64,000 bases of DNA from Epiperipatus broadwayi (GCA_028023455.1 JAQFVV010000181.1:2412670-2476669), one strand, 5' to 3'; shown: positions 12,507-24,300, numbered from the stretch's first letter. Translations and numbers: made by a program. Notes: generated by a model from the letters alone, not told the origin.

Positions 12507-12511
12507 ATTAT

Positions 12512-13619
12512 ATTAATAATAACTTACATTCTGTAGAAATTTCTATAACCTTCTACAAAGAATAAGTAAAATTGTGTGTGTATATATACCCACAAATTAC
12601 TATTATTTGCTGCAGATGAGGTCTTTTTCAACTCATAGTTTTTCTTCCCACAAACATTATCAATTAATTTATTCTCAACGCATATAGAATCACATAGAGA
12701 TTTCTGTTATTCATAAATAACAATGTTTTATTATAAACACCTTAAAATCATTTTTACTTTAGCCTATTAATTTTTCAATATTAACACTGTTGTATGTGGG
12801 TTTTTTTTCAACATATATTGTATTGATAATTCTTTCTTACTAATCTCCATTTTCTTATTTTACTGTGTAATATATAGGCTTTATATTGATCTTATATTAA
12901 GTAATCAAACCCCATTTTGTAAATGAGCCTAATAAAATAGATTTTTAATGGGTTTTAAGCACATAGATATACTATATTTCGATTTATTAAGTTATTTTTA
13001 TGAAAACTCACTATACGACTTTAGTTCTATGGTTAGTCGATTTGACTTCAGTTCTACGGTTAATTTCATAGAAATATATTTTACATTTATATTGATAATT
13101 TGACTATGATATTTATAGATATTAATTTTGTCTAATTTGATATTATCAATTATTCTCTCTTCATTTTTTTTTGAAAATCCATTGAATCTTACTTGAGTCT
13201 TTTTTAGTCTTTTTATTTGTTTATTCTTATTTTATGTTTCCATCTGATTGCATTTGTAATGTATATTTAATTGCAACTCTGAAACATGGTTTGTAAAATA
13301 GCCAAATCATCAGAAAAAAATTAATTATCATCACAATTTTATTTTTTTTAACTTTTTATTATCATTTTAATCTGTAGAAATAATTTCTTTTAAACAAGTA
13401 CAAATAGATTAGAAGATATGTAATCACTACATTATATATCCTAGCCAATATTGACTTATGTTACTAAATTTTAATGACTAAAATTGGAATATGGTAAATA
13501 TTTGTTAAATTTGTTATTTTAAATATATATTATTGTACTCTATAATGTATTATTCGAGAAAAAGTGACTAAAATAAAATAGCATTTTCATTTACAAAGTC
13601 ACACCAAAAAACTCCTATT
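12512..13619. other. AT-rich DNA without recognised gene
   Basis: No gene, RNA or mobile-element signal recognised. Confidence 0.45.
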
Positions 13620-14081
13620 CATATATTAAATTTAATTGTTACATTTTCATTGTCAAACTTCCTCCACTCACAACTTTGACACCATCCATTTCAGATAAAT
13701 ACAATAATGATTATTACTAATAATTACCAAAACTAGAGATTATCTCTAGCACAGATATAAACTTTAAACCTCAGTTAAAGATTAATATATCTGATTTTTT
13801 ATTTATTTTACATACACGGAGTTATTAACCTTTCTCTCTCCCATGTGTAATATCTTATAGATATAATAAACACCTCCACACTTCTCCATTTTTTTAAAAT
13901 TCACTTAAATAAAGATATAATAAAAGACAAGATATATATGAGAGATAGTGACCTGGGCCAACTGATGAGCACTGGTTCAGCGCAAAATGCATCTTGGGGG
14001 TCATTTGTCTTTTATTATATCTTTATTTAAGTGAATTTAAAAAGAATGGGGAAATATGGAGGTGTTTATTATATCTATAAA
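13620..14081. mobile_element. Hammerhead-bearing fold-back element, family D
   Basis: The left part (13620-13940) matches repeats at 19.66-19.9 kb and 33.4-33.55 kb (CTCACAACTTTGACACCATC and following). The right part is an inverted copy: arms at about 13855-13928 and 14009-14081 are near-perfect reverse complements (ACACCTCCA...AAAAGACA / TGTCTTTT...TGGAGGTGT). A hammerhead-like sequence sits between the arms. This is the same inverted-junction design seen at the other ribozyme loci. Confidence 0.75.
13947..14005 (+). ncRNA. Hammerhead ribozyme relic (family D)
   Basis: AGTGACC pairs with GGTCATT and CCAA with TTGG to form a bipartite stem I. The core CTGATGA is intact. Stem II is GCACT/AGCGC with loop GGTTC and one mismatch. 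The second core segment reads AAAA instead of GAAA, so G12 is lost and the copy is expected to be inactive. Confidence 0.7.
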
Positions 14082-14751
14082 TTTAATTTCTATTTTAATT
14101 GTTTTACAACATTATATATCTGTAATGATTTCATCATTTCTTGGAACTTTTCATTCTTATTTTTAATTCCATGTTTCCATGCATTTTTATAACAAGAATT
14201 GTAGTTGCTTTTATACACTTTATACTTTTTCTTTGTACTTATTAATTCTTGACATATTTTTTTTTTGCTTAAATAACTTTTACCCCATTTTGTTTGAAAT
14301 TTTTGATCATCTTCTACAGCTTTTTTATCACTTAGCCTTTGTATCTTTTATTCTTTTATTTTCTTTTTTAAAAACATTACACTTATTTAGCTTTTATAAG
14401 TAAGTTTTTTGCATTATATTTATATTCCTTTGTTTACTGAATGTATTTATATTGCCTATCAAAAAATTATTGATTTTTTTTTAAATTTATGTTTTTGTCC
14501 TAAATATTTATTTCTTATTCCGAGACATTTTCAAAGTCCTTTTAATATCTTAAAACTATTTGTATGCTTAGCTTAATTAAAAGAAGTAGTTCTAAATATT
14601 ATTGATATCAGTTATTAGTACTGATTTTTATAATAGTTTTTTCTCTATCTTTGCATTTATCTTCAGTTTGCAATACAATATTTCTATGATCATGTTTTAT
14701 GATGAAACTTTTAAACACATTTTAATCTTAAAATCCATGTTTTCTTTTAAG
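14082..14751. other. T-rich DNA without recognised gene
   Basis: T-rich open frames here are low complexity. No feature is recognised. Confidence 0.4.
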
Positions 14752-14766
14752 AAAAATGTGTAATCT

Positions 14767-15712
14767 TCGAGGGTGGAGATCTATCAGATGGAATGACTGG
14801 TTGTTCAGTTACAATCTGGGGAAATTTCCTTTGGAGGATGTGGATCAGAGAGTGGCACTTTGGGTAATATATTGAGAAAGTTGAATGCAGTGACATACCA
14901 TTATTTTTCCTATACTGCTGCATGCATTCAATTCCTATGGCTACTGTTTTACCTTTTCATAAAAGCCATGCACAGATTCGATTAATTTTGGTGTTGAATG
15001 TCTTTGTCATGTTTATGATGGGTAGATAGTAGCTAATCTTCACCATTATCTTGATGTTGAGGAGTGAGATTTTTCCTTGCAGAGATAGGTATACCCTGGC
15101 AAGGTTTTTAACTGTGTTGGTGGTGGCTTCAATGATGGAATTCTGTATTTGTATCGACATGGCTTGTGGTGACTTGTATATGGGGAACCCCAAAAAGCTT
15201 TGGGGTCCTCTGAGAAACACGATGAGATCTTCTTGCCAGTTTTAATTTTCCAGGCTGATGACTTGTTAAGGTTGAAGAAAAGTTTGGAGGATTTGGAAAT
15301 TTTTTTTATTATTTGGATGAGGGGTTTTAGATATTTTGGGGAAGATAGGGTGACAAGTACATCATCCATGAAGGTGAATGCTTTACAGTGTTTCTTCAGC
15401 TGGGGTACATAGATTCCTGGAAGCCCTGCCTCAATCAGTTTAAGAAGGGAATTTAAGTAGAGGATGAATAGAAGACCACTAAGTGGAGATCCTTGGGGTA
15501 TAGATCTCGAAGGAACAAAACCATCTGTAAAGAAAACATTTAGGGAAATGTGGACCAATCTGTTATTTACTAGATTGTCCAATATCTGAATGGTTTGAAT
15601 TGGAATGTCTAGTGCTGAGAGGCTATTGAGCAGGATGTTGACATCTACTGAGTCAAACACCTCAGAGATGCCCAACTGAATGGCAATGGGTTTGTATAGA
15701 TTCTTGGATCTG
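14767..15712 (-). pseudogene. LINE-A reverse transcriptase, inverted half
   Basis: Minus-strand frame 15675-15046 holds RT motifs: DSVDVN (early palm Asp), QGSPLSGLLF (block 4-5) and FMDDV, a variant of the catalytic YADD box with both aspartates. After SSAWKIKTGKK the frame shifts and continues as QSFLGFPIY in another frame (15220-14957). It then runs on through KTVAIG to a DRSPPS block near 14780. The first RT blocks and any endonuclease are missing through 5' truncation. Host function: none; broken transposon gene. Confidence 0.85.
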
Positions 15713-16380
15713 ATATGATCACAGAGGACAGACCTCCACCCTTGAAGATAAGCTGGCTAAATCAGATACTTGACTACCTTTTTGCTCACAATAGCCATTC
15801 AGCCCTAGTATTCAGACAGAAAATCTCTATTTGGGATGCTCATGACCTGTTATTTCCACTCAAAACTCTACCCTTCCTTCCCTTGGTAGTAACAATCAGG
15901 TGGTCACCAGGTTTTTCAAACATCTCAAGCTAGAGCCAAGGTTCCTGGACTTCCTAGTGAAAATCAACCTGGATTCACTCCAGACAAACTGGTTCCTACC
16001 CTGCAGGAGATTCTTCAAGAACATAGATCCTATGTGTCACAACTGCTACAGAACCTCTGAAACCTTTGACCATATGATAAATGATTGCCCCAGCATATGA
16101 AAAAATCAAAACATTCATTTCTCGCAACTGCCATATTTCCCTGAACAAAATATTAGATATCAAGAGCTGCTTCCTGTCTAGGGATTATGTCATCTCAAGA
16201 CTTTCGACCTTCATCACTTCTGCCACCTGGATGGTCAGATGTCAAAACAAGTTCACCATTTCTCATCCCAAGTCTGAAGACATATTCATTCTAAGTTTGA
16301 AGGAATTTCGCCATAAGGACAGTATCATCTCATCCAGATTTTTATTTGACAACACATGGAGCCTGATTAAGCTAGATTAA
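15713..16380 (+). pseudogene. LINE-A C-terminal domain, direct half
   Basis: Begins ITEDRPPP and matches the region after IPTDRPPP of the LINE protein at 56.8-58 kb. Three overlapping frames (15715-15933, 15900-16100, 16081-16380) show two frameshifts. A CHNC-X10-H-X4-C zinc knuckle lies near 16039-16090 and a TSATWMVRCQ segment near 16220. The knuckle is typical of the tail of several LINE clades. Ends at a stop at 16378, followed by a 3' UTR to 16494. Confidence 0.85.
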
Positions 16381-16509
16381 ACAACACCAGTAACACATCA
16401 GACCATCTGGTTGCCCAAGCAACATGGATTACTTTTATTTTATTTACAATTGTATCATTCTTACATATGTATTTCAATAAAGTTATTTATATATAAAAAT
16501 GTGTAATCT

Positions 16510-17540
16510 AAAATCTGATAATTTTAGTTTGAATATTTCGACGTTTTTTTTAGAAAAACATACTGTAAAAATTAACTTTTGTTTCTTCACCAATTCTACA
16601 AGTTTATGTTGTCTTTTATTTTTGTTTCTACTTCTAAATTTACCAACTGAATCATCGTGTTTAGATGTTTGTTTGTTTTTAATTGTAGCATTAAAATATT
16701 TCCCTATGATATTAACGTAGCTGTCCAATTCAAAAAGATTTGTTTATACAAATTCTTCACTTTTTCAAAATAAAAACATTTTAAAACATAGATCATTAAT
16801 ACTGTATAACTTTTTATATCTTCTATTAAAGTAGAATTACTAATATTCCTATTTTGTCTGATATATAAATTTTTAAAATGTTGTTCATATTTTGTTTTAC
16901 AATAAGTTCTTTTTTACTTGATCTTCTATTATTTGAGCATAGAGTATATAAAGTAAATTACTTGTAATTTTGCGAAACAATTGCCTCTTTGTTTTTTTTT
17001 TTGTTTTTTAGACTTTATAAAAAGACAGGTTTTCTTTAATTCCTGCAATCTTTTACTTAAACGCGATCAACAGTTGTAGTTAGTCATATAAAAATTGTAA
17101 TAAGATAATAGCTTTAACTTTTACATCTCTGTTTGTACTAGTGATTCTAGTAAATGTAAACCATAATTTAGTATTGTCTATCAAGTTTTAAGTATAAATA
17201 TAAAAAATTAGTACATATGTATATTCTGTTCTTAAAACATGGAAGTAATGTCTTAAAAAAATCTTTCTGACTTTTTAAAACAAAAATAAATGTTATCATT
17301 GTTGTTTTGGACTTAAACTCAAAAAAAAAAAAATGCTGAACTTATCCCTCTTGTCCATATATTTTGATGAGCACTCAATAAAACTTCTTTTATTCTGTAA
17401 ATGGCAAAGGAGTTTTCATGATTTTTTTAAATTCTCAGACAGGAGTCAAGTGCTTTGTTTTTTCGTGATAACAAACTTTTATTTTCAGACTTATTAATAC
17501 AAATAGACATAGGCGTTTCAGTTAGTTACTTTGTTTGATA
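16510..17540. other. AT-rich DNA without recognised gene
   Basis: Low-complexity A/T-rich sequence; no recognised element. Confidence 0.4.
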
Positions 17541-17564
17541 TATATATATATTGATACGAAGGTT

Positions 17565-18460
17565 TTCACGGGTTGCATATATAAAAGATATATTTTGCGG
17601 GTCCATCCGTGTTAAAATATTTTAAATATTGATATACTGACGTTTCGACTTGGTAACACAAGTCATCCACTGAGTGATAAAAGGTAGAAAGACGGTTGTA
17701 GAGGCGCTACAATCACTGATTTGAAAAAAAAAAACGTTAAAGTTCCACCAATAGCAAAAATGATAAATTAAGAATGTTTTTTAAAAAAATCTTTCCAAAT
17801 AGGAGGAAGTTTGCTTGTATCATCTCGCTTATTGATACAATCTGGCCTTTTAAGTATCTCAATGGCTTCTCTAATTTTGAACTGGTATAGATTATCACAT
17901 CTGGATATGATCCTGGTACTAGAAAAATTAATTTTATGACCTGAATCCATAGTATGGAGTGAGAGTGCTGATGATGATGAATGTTGTTTAACTGCATTAG
18001 CATGCTCATCTTGCATCAGTGTTAGGAGAGATGAGCATGCTAATGCAGTTAAACAACATTCATCATCATCAGCACCCTCACTCCATACTATGGATTCAGG
18101 TCATAAAATTAATTTTTCTAGTACCAGGATCATATCCAGATGTTATAATCTATACCAATGCAAAATTAGAGAAGCCATTGAGATACTTAAAAGGCCAGAT
18201 TGTATCAATAAGCGAGATGATACAAGCAAACTTCCTCCTATTTGGAAAGATTTTTTTTAAAAACATTCTTAATTTAACATTTGTGCTATTGGTGGAACTT
18301 TAACGGTTTTTTTTCAAATCAGTGATTGTAGCGCCTCTACAACCATCTTTCTACCTTTTATCACTCAGTGGATGACTTGTGTTACCAAGTCGAAACATCA
18401 GTATATCAATATTTAAAATATTTTAACATGGATGAACCCGAAAAATGCCTTATATATATA
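17565..18460. mobile_element. PLE-I: two 3' ends as a 0.9-kb palindrome
   Basis: Arms of about 430-447 bp (17565-18011 and 18029-18460) are near-perfect reverse complements around a 17-base centre. Each arm encodes the end of a Penelope-like GIY-YIG protein (minus strand 18016-17768; plus strand in frames after 18029). It shows SGHKINFS, a REAIEILKRP block also found in PLE-III, and LPPIWKDFF. Outer ends start with the GTTTTCACGG family sequence and are embedded in (TA)n. No reverse transcriptase remains. Tail-to-tail arrangements are known for PLEs, but a two-tail palindrome without a body is extreme. Confidence 0.85.
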
Positions 18461-18469
18461 TATATATAT

Positions 18470-19600
18470 TAGTTACATGAACTAAAGATATTATATATAA
18501 TTGTATTCAATTGGATAGAGGGGTGAAAGGAAATTCATGTATGACTAAAATCTACTTGATCTGCAATTAAATTCTTTTGCAGAGGACTTTGTCTGCAGTT
18601 AAATTCTCTAGCAAAATATTTTTTGTTATACTTCTCTATAGAGATATTCGAAGTTTCTGTTTAAAATCTTACTCATACTTACAATCACATGTCTATGTTC
18701 AGAATAGAATTAGAAGGTTCTAAGCATTTAGATCACTTTATAATAGGATGCAGCTATTGAAATACATATATAGTGAAAGAATAATTTAATGTTTTTACAC
18801 TGATGGGGATATAGTAAACTTTAGTGTGATGAGTGTATTGCTGTAGATCAGCGATCTAATTGATTATTTGTCAAATGGCTGACTCCGAAGGGCAGATTTT
18901 GAAATCCAAACTCCATGGGTTGAAGGCCAGCTCTTTAGTTAACTGAATTTAACAGTTGTGTGAATTCTTGAGAAATTAAATAATTGTATTATATAAACTC
19001 TTTATAAAAACATTTGAAACAAAAATTAAAACGCTTTAAAAAGTATAAGGCTTCAAGAGAAGTCACTAATTTTAATCAAAAGTTTACAAAAAAACTTAAA
19101 AATAACCAAAGTGTTATATACTAAAAGATTTGATTGGTGAAAAAAAAAATTGTAATATTCAAATACTAAAAAGCAGTTTTAAATAAAAGTAATTTAATAA
19201 GAAGAAAATTTAAAAAATATATAGAAATAGTAAGTCCAATAAAAAATATGTTAGGAAAAAGTAACGTTTTATTTATTAATAATTATGATGCAGATATATT
19301 GGAACATGATTTAATGTACAGTAAATGATTTATATACAAACAGAAATAAATTATTTAATTAAAAATACAATACAGTATAAAATAGCTCAGTTAAAAACTA
19401 TAGATAATGAGCAAAAGATAAAAAAAAAAATAGAATGGCATCATCGTCAGTAAAATGCTATAAAGATATGTTAAAACTTTGAAATGAAATTTAATGTATA
19501 TACTTTCAACCTATACGTCATAATCAGATTGTGAGCACATGCATGGAAAGTTTTCTCAGGTTAATTAATTCAGTTTAACATATTTAATCTCTGTTTTGAT
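18470..19600. other. AT-rich DNA without recognised gene
   Basis: No recognisable gene. A weakly tRNA-like or PLE-tail-like phrase occurs near 18840-18960 but is too decayed to call. Confidence 0.4.
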
Positions 19601-19604
19601 AATT

Positions 19605-20110
19605 TTATATTACTATTATTAGTGCCAAAGTATCAAGATCAATTTGATTTACAAATTTCAAACTTTCTACTCTCACATCTTTGACACTATCTATTTTAGA
19701 TAAATACATAAATGACTATTAGACTAGAAATTATCATATTACTATTAGCCCTGATGTAAAGTTTAAACTTACTTAAAATTAACATATATTAGCTTTTATT
19801 AAAAAACATACTATCAATCTATCTCCATCCTCATTTTTTAGATATATTTAAGTCCTTCTTTTTACCATACATTCTAAAAATACATGAATAAAGACATCTG
19901 AAAAAGATAAATAACCCCAAGATGAATTTCATGCTGAAACAGCAACCTTCATATAACCCAGATCAGAATTACTCAAGGATGTCATTATTTGCTCAATTTT
20001 TCTCTATAACAAATAACTACAGTTCATTTGCAAGGTCAAGCGCTGTGTACTCATATCTATGACACTATTCACTTTAGGTAAATATATGATTGATTATTGT
20101 TAATCATTTA
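19605..20110 (-). mobile_element. Decayed hammerhead tandem element, family D
   Basis: Two diverged direct copies (TTTGACACTATC near 19678 and ATGACACTATTC near 20060) lie about 380 bp apart, with a ribozyme relic on the minus strand between them. Sequence matches the family D locus at 13.6 kb. Confidence 0.6.
19906..19965 (-). ncRNA. Hammerhead ribozyme relic (family D)
   Basis: On the minus strand stem II GTTGCTG-TTT-CAGCAT and GAAATTCATCTTGG remain, with flanking CTGGG and GGTTATT blocks as in the 13.9-kb copy. The CTGATGA core has mutated to a TATATGA-like sequence, so this copy should be dead. Confidence 0.55.
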
Positions 20111-20399
20111 TTTAGCACTGACTTATCATGAAATAAATGGAGGGGGGTATGTTTATCTTTTTGTCTTTATTTATAGTTCTCAAGAATATTAGATGAAATG
20201 AAAATTTTAAATATATATATTATTTATAACAAATATGTTTTCCCTGAAACAAAAAATAAATGGTCAACCCAATAATAGACAATTATCAATTATTGCATTA
20301 GCTAGAAATATAAAAGCATTTCTGAGATTAATAATATTTCTGTATTCATTATTGGATAATCTCTGGTCTAATGAATGACTAATAAAAATTATTAATATC

Positions 20400-21045
20400 A
20401 TTTCTGAGATATTTTGTTTGGGTTCTTTTAGAAAAATAAATTGAAATTAGGGCATTATTTATTAATGTATTTAAATGATTTGTTGGAAAGTATAAAAATG
20501 TTAAAAGAAAATTATATAAAAATTTATGGACACTTGAAGTCTTAACCTGGATTCTAAAAAAAAATTGTAAAAGACAGAACGACATAAATTGTGAGTTGGA
20601 TGGATGAATTAAAAACTGCTGGATTGATAAAGATAAGATAGTATAGATTAGAGAAATCGATATTAAACATGGACAGACTTTCACAATGTAATCGTAGCTG
20701 AAATGCTTATAAAGTCAAATGCTTTTTAAATAATTTTCAAAGCTATAACATACTCACCAATATATTAAATCAGCTAATTCTCTTTAGGTTGGTATCATAA
20801 GTTTCTGTAGAAGAGTTGTAATGTTTTTTTTAGAATTGATAAAGCTGTAATTTATAATATATTCTTCTTCGTTTTTTCTTATATAGCAATATCTCTATTA
20901 AACTTTTATATTCATCTGGTTTATTATTATTTAAACTATGATAAATAGATTTACCAGCAATTTCTATATTCCTTTCTTGTAAAATATCTATAATAATTTT
21001 ATCATTTCCTAGAGCATTTTCATTTGTTATAAATCAACAATATAT
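20400..21045. pseudogene. RTE LINE relics (two pieces)
   Basis: At about 20830-21040 the minus strand encodes NALGNDKIIIDILQE, equivalent to APGNDGIIIDLLKEA in the full RTE copy at 31.9 kb. On the plus strand near 20540-20600 a TWIL...NCELDG segment resembles the 3' end of the RTE coding region (NWIP...VRWMDE). Both are heavily decayed. Confidence 0.5.
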
Positions 21046-21049
21046 ATAT

Positions 21050-22150
21050 ATATAATTCGATGTCTGTATTTCTTCAAAGCAATATACATAATTATATAAT
21101 TGAATATTTATAAATACAGTAATCATATATGTTTATATATATACGAGTTAAATTCCACAACAAATATATTTTCAAAAGTAGTTAACTCAGGTTTTCGATA
21201 TATTGCATCTTTATCCTAGCAAGATTACAATTAATTTTAGCAAATCTAATTGTATGTATGAATATAAATTGAAAGACCAGTTACGAAAAAGAGGAATACT
21301 ATTGACTCTTACCTTAACAGAATTTTTTTGAAGTAATTGTATATTCATTATAAATTGAAAGACTAAAGTTTTTATTATGAGGAATGTTATTGGCTCTAAA
21401 ATATAACGGAATTTTTTGAATAAGTTATATCTAAGTTTCTTTTATTTTACTTTTTTTCTCCAGACATTTTAGGTCTGGCAGGGTAATTTCCTTTCATATT
21501 TAAAAAAGCAGAATTATATTGTCTGATGTTTTAGCTCTATTATATAGGTGAACTTGGTAGTTATTGCGTACTTTGAATTTCTTAATTTGCCATATTATAT
21601 AGCTTACAAATCTAACAATCCACAGCATAAGTCAGCCGGGCTTTATCATCAGTTTTAAGTTTAATCTTAGAATTTTTAATTAGCCGATTTAAATATAAAG
21701 AACATTAAATTGTAAAGTCTTTATTCAATAAGTAAATTATTTTTCTATGCAAATTAAAAATATAGAGCTTATCAATCAATGGTTTTCTAATAGAGTTTCT
21801 GGTGTTTTCTATCATTTGTATGTTTATAAAGTTTTTTATTTACTTATCAAGCATGCATTTAGAATATCCAATTATGATCAAATAATTTGTATAATTCTGT
21901 ATGGCTTATTACATATCCAGGTGATCAATATTATTGTATTATCTTTTTAATTTTATATCTGAAAATTTAATAGATTTATTACCTGTTTAATTTTGGGGAT
22001 TTTTATTTAAATTATTAAGCATTACCTGAATAAGCTTATGAGGAACACATACACAATATTATTAAAATATCATATGCCCTACTAAGCATCACATTACATT
22101 TCCTTACATTTTATTACTCTAATCTCTTTAATGTCATATAATATAAGCTT
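21050..22150. other. AT-rich DNA without recognised gene
   Basis: The open frame at 21747-21950 is hydrophobic and T-rich by composition and has no recognisable relative. Nothing else is seen. Confidence 0.4.
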
Positions 22151-22310
22151 TTATAATCAATATATGCCATATGGAGATGCATAATAAATCCCTATCCTGT
22201 TCTATCCTTTCTAAATATCCCCAAAATAGTTTCTAGCTTATAGCTTTTATCAGGGAAGAGCTTTTAGATTTTTTTGAACAGTGCACTTACTAAAACTTAT
22301 ACTAGATGGA
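22150..22310 (-). mobile_element. Relic of hammerhead family C
   Basis: Matches the 457-bp unit at 46.8-48.3 kb (GCATAATAAATCCCTAT, AATATCCCCA, TAGTTTCTAGCTTATAGC, GTGCACTTA). On the minus strand at about 22207-22253 a ribozyme relic reads CTGATAA, stem II AGC/GCT, then GAAACTA. An old dispersed copy about 25 kb from the intact one. Confidence 0.65.
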
Positions 22311-22559
22311 TAAAAGTGACAATAATATAAGATTATGCTAGTAAACAACAAGATGAAAGTAAAGATAATGTCTTGATTAATGAGTCATGTGATGTCTTAA
22401 TGATATAGTACCATTTCAGGCCAAAGAATAAAGGAGCCTAAGGTTATTAAGAGATGCCATCAAAATGTATAAAAACTTAACTGGTTTTAGATCTATATAA
22501 CTATGCAAGCAAATAGATTCTCATTGAAAGAATTAATGTTTTCAGCCTTAACTGATAAT

Positions 22560-23000
22560 TTATTGACACAACAAAAAGGTAAAAAAAATGTCTGCTAGAG
22601 GAAAGGTGGATTATATCCAAAGATCCAAGTGCATTGTTAAAAATCCATAAAGATCCTCATTGATAAAAGTCATAAGCTACATCTCTTAAAACTATGTTTC
22701 AAAAGATCCTGAATATTTGTGGACCAACTATATTTAGCAAGTCATGGAGTTTAATGACATCAAAACAAGCCATTCTAAAAAAAAAAAAAAAAATAGCATC
22801 CTTTATATTGTGAAATCAAACGATGAAATTTATTATCTAGCTTCCAAAACAAATTCAGTATGAATCTATTCAACATTTGCTGTGATTGTGACAATAAACT
22901 CCATCAAAATCGAACATAAAGTTTAAAGAATGGATGTTCTTGTGAAGCTTTATATCAGTGAATATCTGTGGGGTGAGAGTGGACAAATGCTGAAGCTATG
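22560..23000 (+). pseudogene. PLE reverse transcriptase relic
   Basis: A frame with stops reads KDPSALLKIHKDPH, corresponding to LPKIHKP in PLE-III at 45.98 kb. This is followed by a degraded region with a poly(A) interruption and a further segment (WMFL...LYIS) like LDVLV of PLE-II. Too broken to delimit. Confidence 0.5.
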
Positions 23001-23029
23001 AAAAAGTGCTTTATTATTATATTTTTGAT

Positions 23030-24300
23030 AACAGTGGATATAAATTCGTCCTTTATCTTTTAATATTATAATCATTAGATCTCTCAAATTTAATAAAATA
23101 CATTTGTAGATATAAAAAGGTAAACAACTTTATCAAGCAACACAAATCGATTATCTTTATCCCTTTAAAATAAACAATGTTCTCTTCTTTAAAAAATATT
23201 AAATTTCAATATTTTTTGCTCAAGATCTATTAGCAAGTTTTTTGTTGTTTTTTTTTTTAAAAAAAAAGGATTAAACTTTATTGGTATAAAATGTTTTACA
23301 AGGTAAGCATTGATTTAGGTAGTATAATATGGAGATCTAAGATAATACACTGTACTTTTTGTCCATAGAGTTTCCAAAAATTGATCAACCTGTGACAACT
23401 CAGAGCATTAGTCCATGAGATGATTAATTATTAAAAGTAAACCTAGGATACAATTAGGAATTATTTGTAAAGTCTAGAATTCAAATATGAATAGCGTTTT
23501 AGGAGTACAATATTAAAAAATCCAATTTGCAGCAGATAAGTTGAGGAATAAAAAAACACTTGAGATAATATAAAATACAGGACAAGCCAATCTACTGTTC
23601 AGTTCTCCTGAATGGCCACGAATATCCCCAGAAGAGAGCAATCCAGCATACTTTGAAAGACTTTATGGAGAACTAGCCAAAAAAACTAAGCTTTGAAATG
23701 TCTCTGCTGAAAACCATTCTAGTCCATCACGAAGTGCCATATGAACAGCAAAAGGGCAACCTTATCAATAATCACATTGGAAATAATAGTAACAAATAAG
23801 ATGAATCACTTGTAATTAAAACCATTAGGCTAAACTGCAGATTACTTTGCAATAACACATGAATAAAATCAATTATAAGAATAATACTAAAAAATCGCTA
23901 AAAAATAACGTTATTTCTCCTTTCTTATGAATGAGAAAAATCGGAAACGATCCCCATAGCACACTCATCCCAGCTCCCATATTCAACTGAACTAGGATTT
24001 AATCTCCCAGAGCCCCTCCTGACCATCAGACTCTCTCATTCACTCAGAAAAATTAAGTAAAAGGAAGAATTTTCATTAAAATGCAAAATCATTGTAGTAA
24101 TCATTTGAAATTTTAACGACTGCCATATAATTTGTACAGTGTTTTTATAAATGTTGAAAATGTTTTACTTGTGATAACATGTTGACATAACTTGTATATA
24201 AAAAGAGAGTTAAGAAACTCCTCTTTTAAATAGGAATAGTTTTAGAAAATATTAATTCCTTAAATTAAGAAAAAAGGAACTAAAACAGGGAGCCAGTAAC
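23030..24300. other. AT-rich DNA without recognised gene
   Basis: A T-rich/A-rich junction at 23240-23268 with AATAAAG on the minus strand could mark the end of a LINE or PLE relic, but no coding match was recognised. Confidence 0.35.

Larger units (their letters stand above)
11196..12511 (-). mobile_element. TRIM: miniature Ty3-like LTR retrotransposon
   Basis: Two direct repeats of 583 bp (11201-11783 and 11924-12506) begin TG and end CA. They flank only 140 bp of interior. A 5-bp duplication ATTAT borders the element (11196-11200 and 12507-12511). Read on the minus strand there is a primer-binding site just after the upstream LTR and a purine tract just before the downstream LTR, so the sense strand is minus. 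No gag or pol is present, so it must use enzymes in trans. The two LTRs are very similar and have the same length, which suggests a fairly recent insertion. Confidence 0.93.
14752..16509. mobile_element. LINE-A insertion with twin-priming inversion and 15-bp TSD
   Basis: Bordered by the 15-base direct repeat AAAAATGTGTAATCT (14752-14766 and 16495-16509). The inner sequence is one LINE split in two. 14767 to about 15712 carries the upstream coding part on the minus strand, and about 15713-16494 carries the downstream part on the plus strand. Both halves reach the same protein position (DRSPP / DRPPP), as expected if two cDNAs from one RNA were joined with an inversion at the 5' side. The 3' end has AATAAAG and an A-rich finish. 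Confidence 0.92.
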
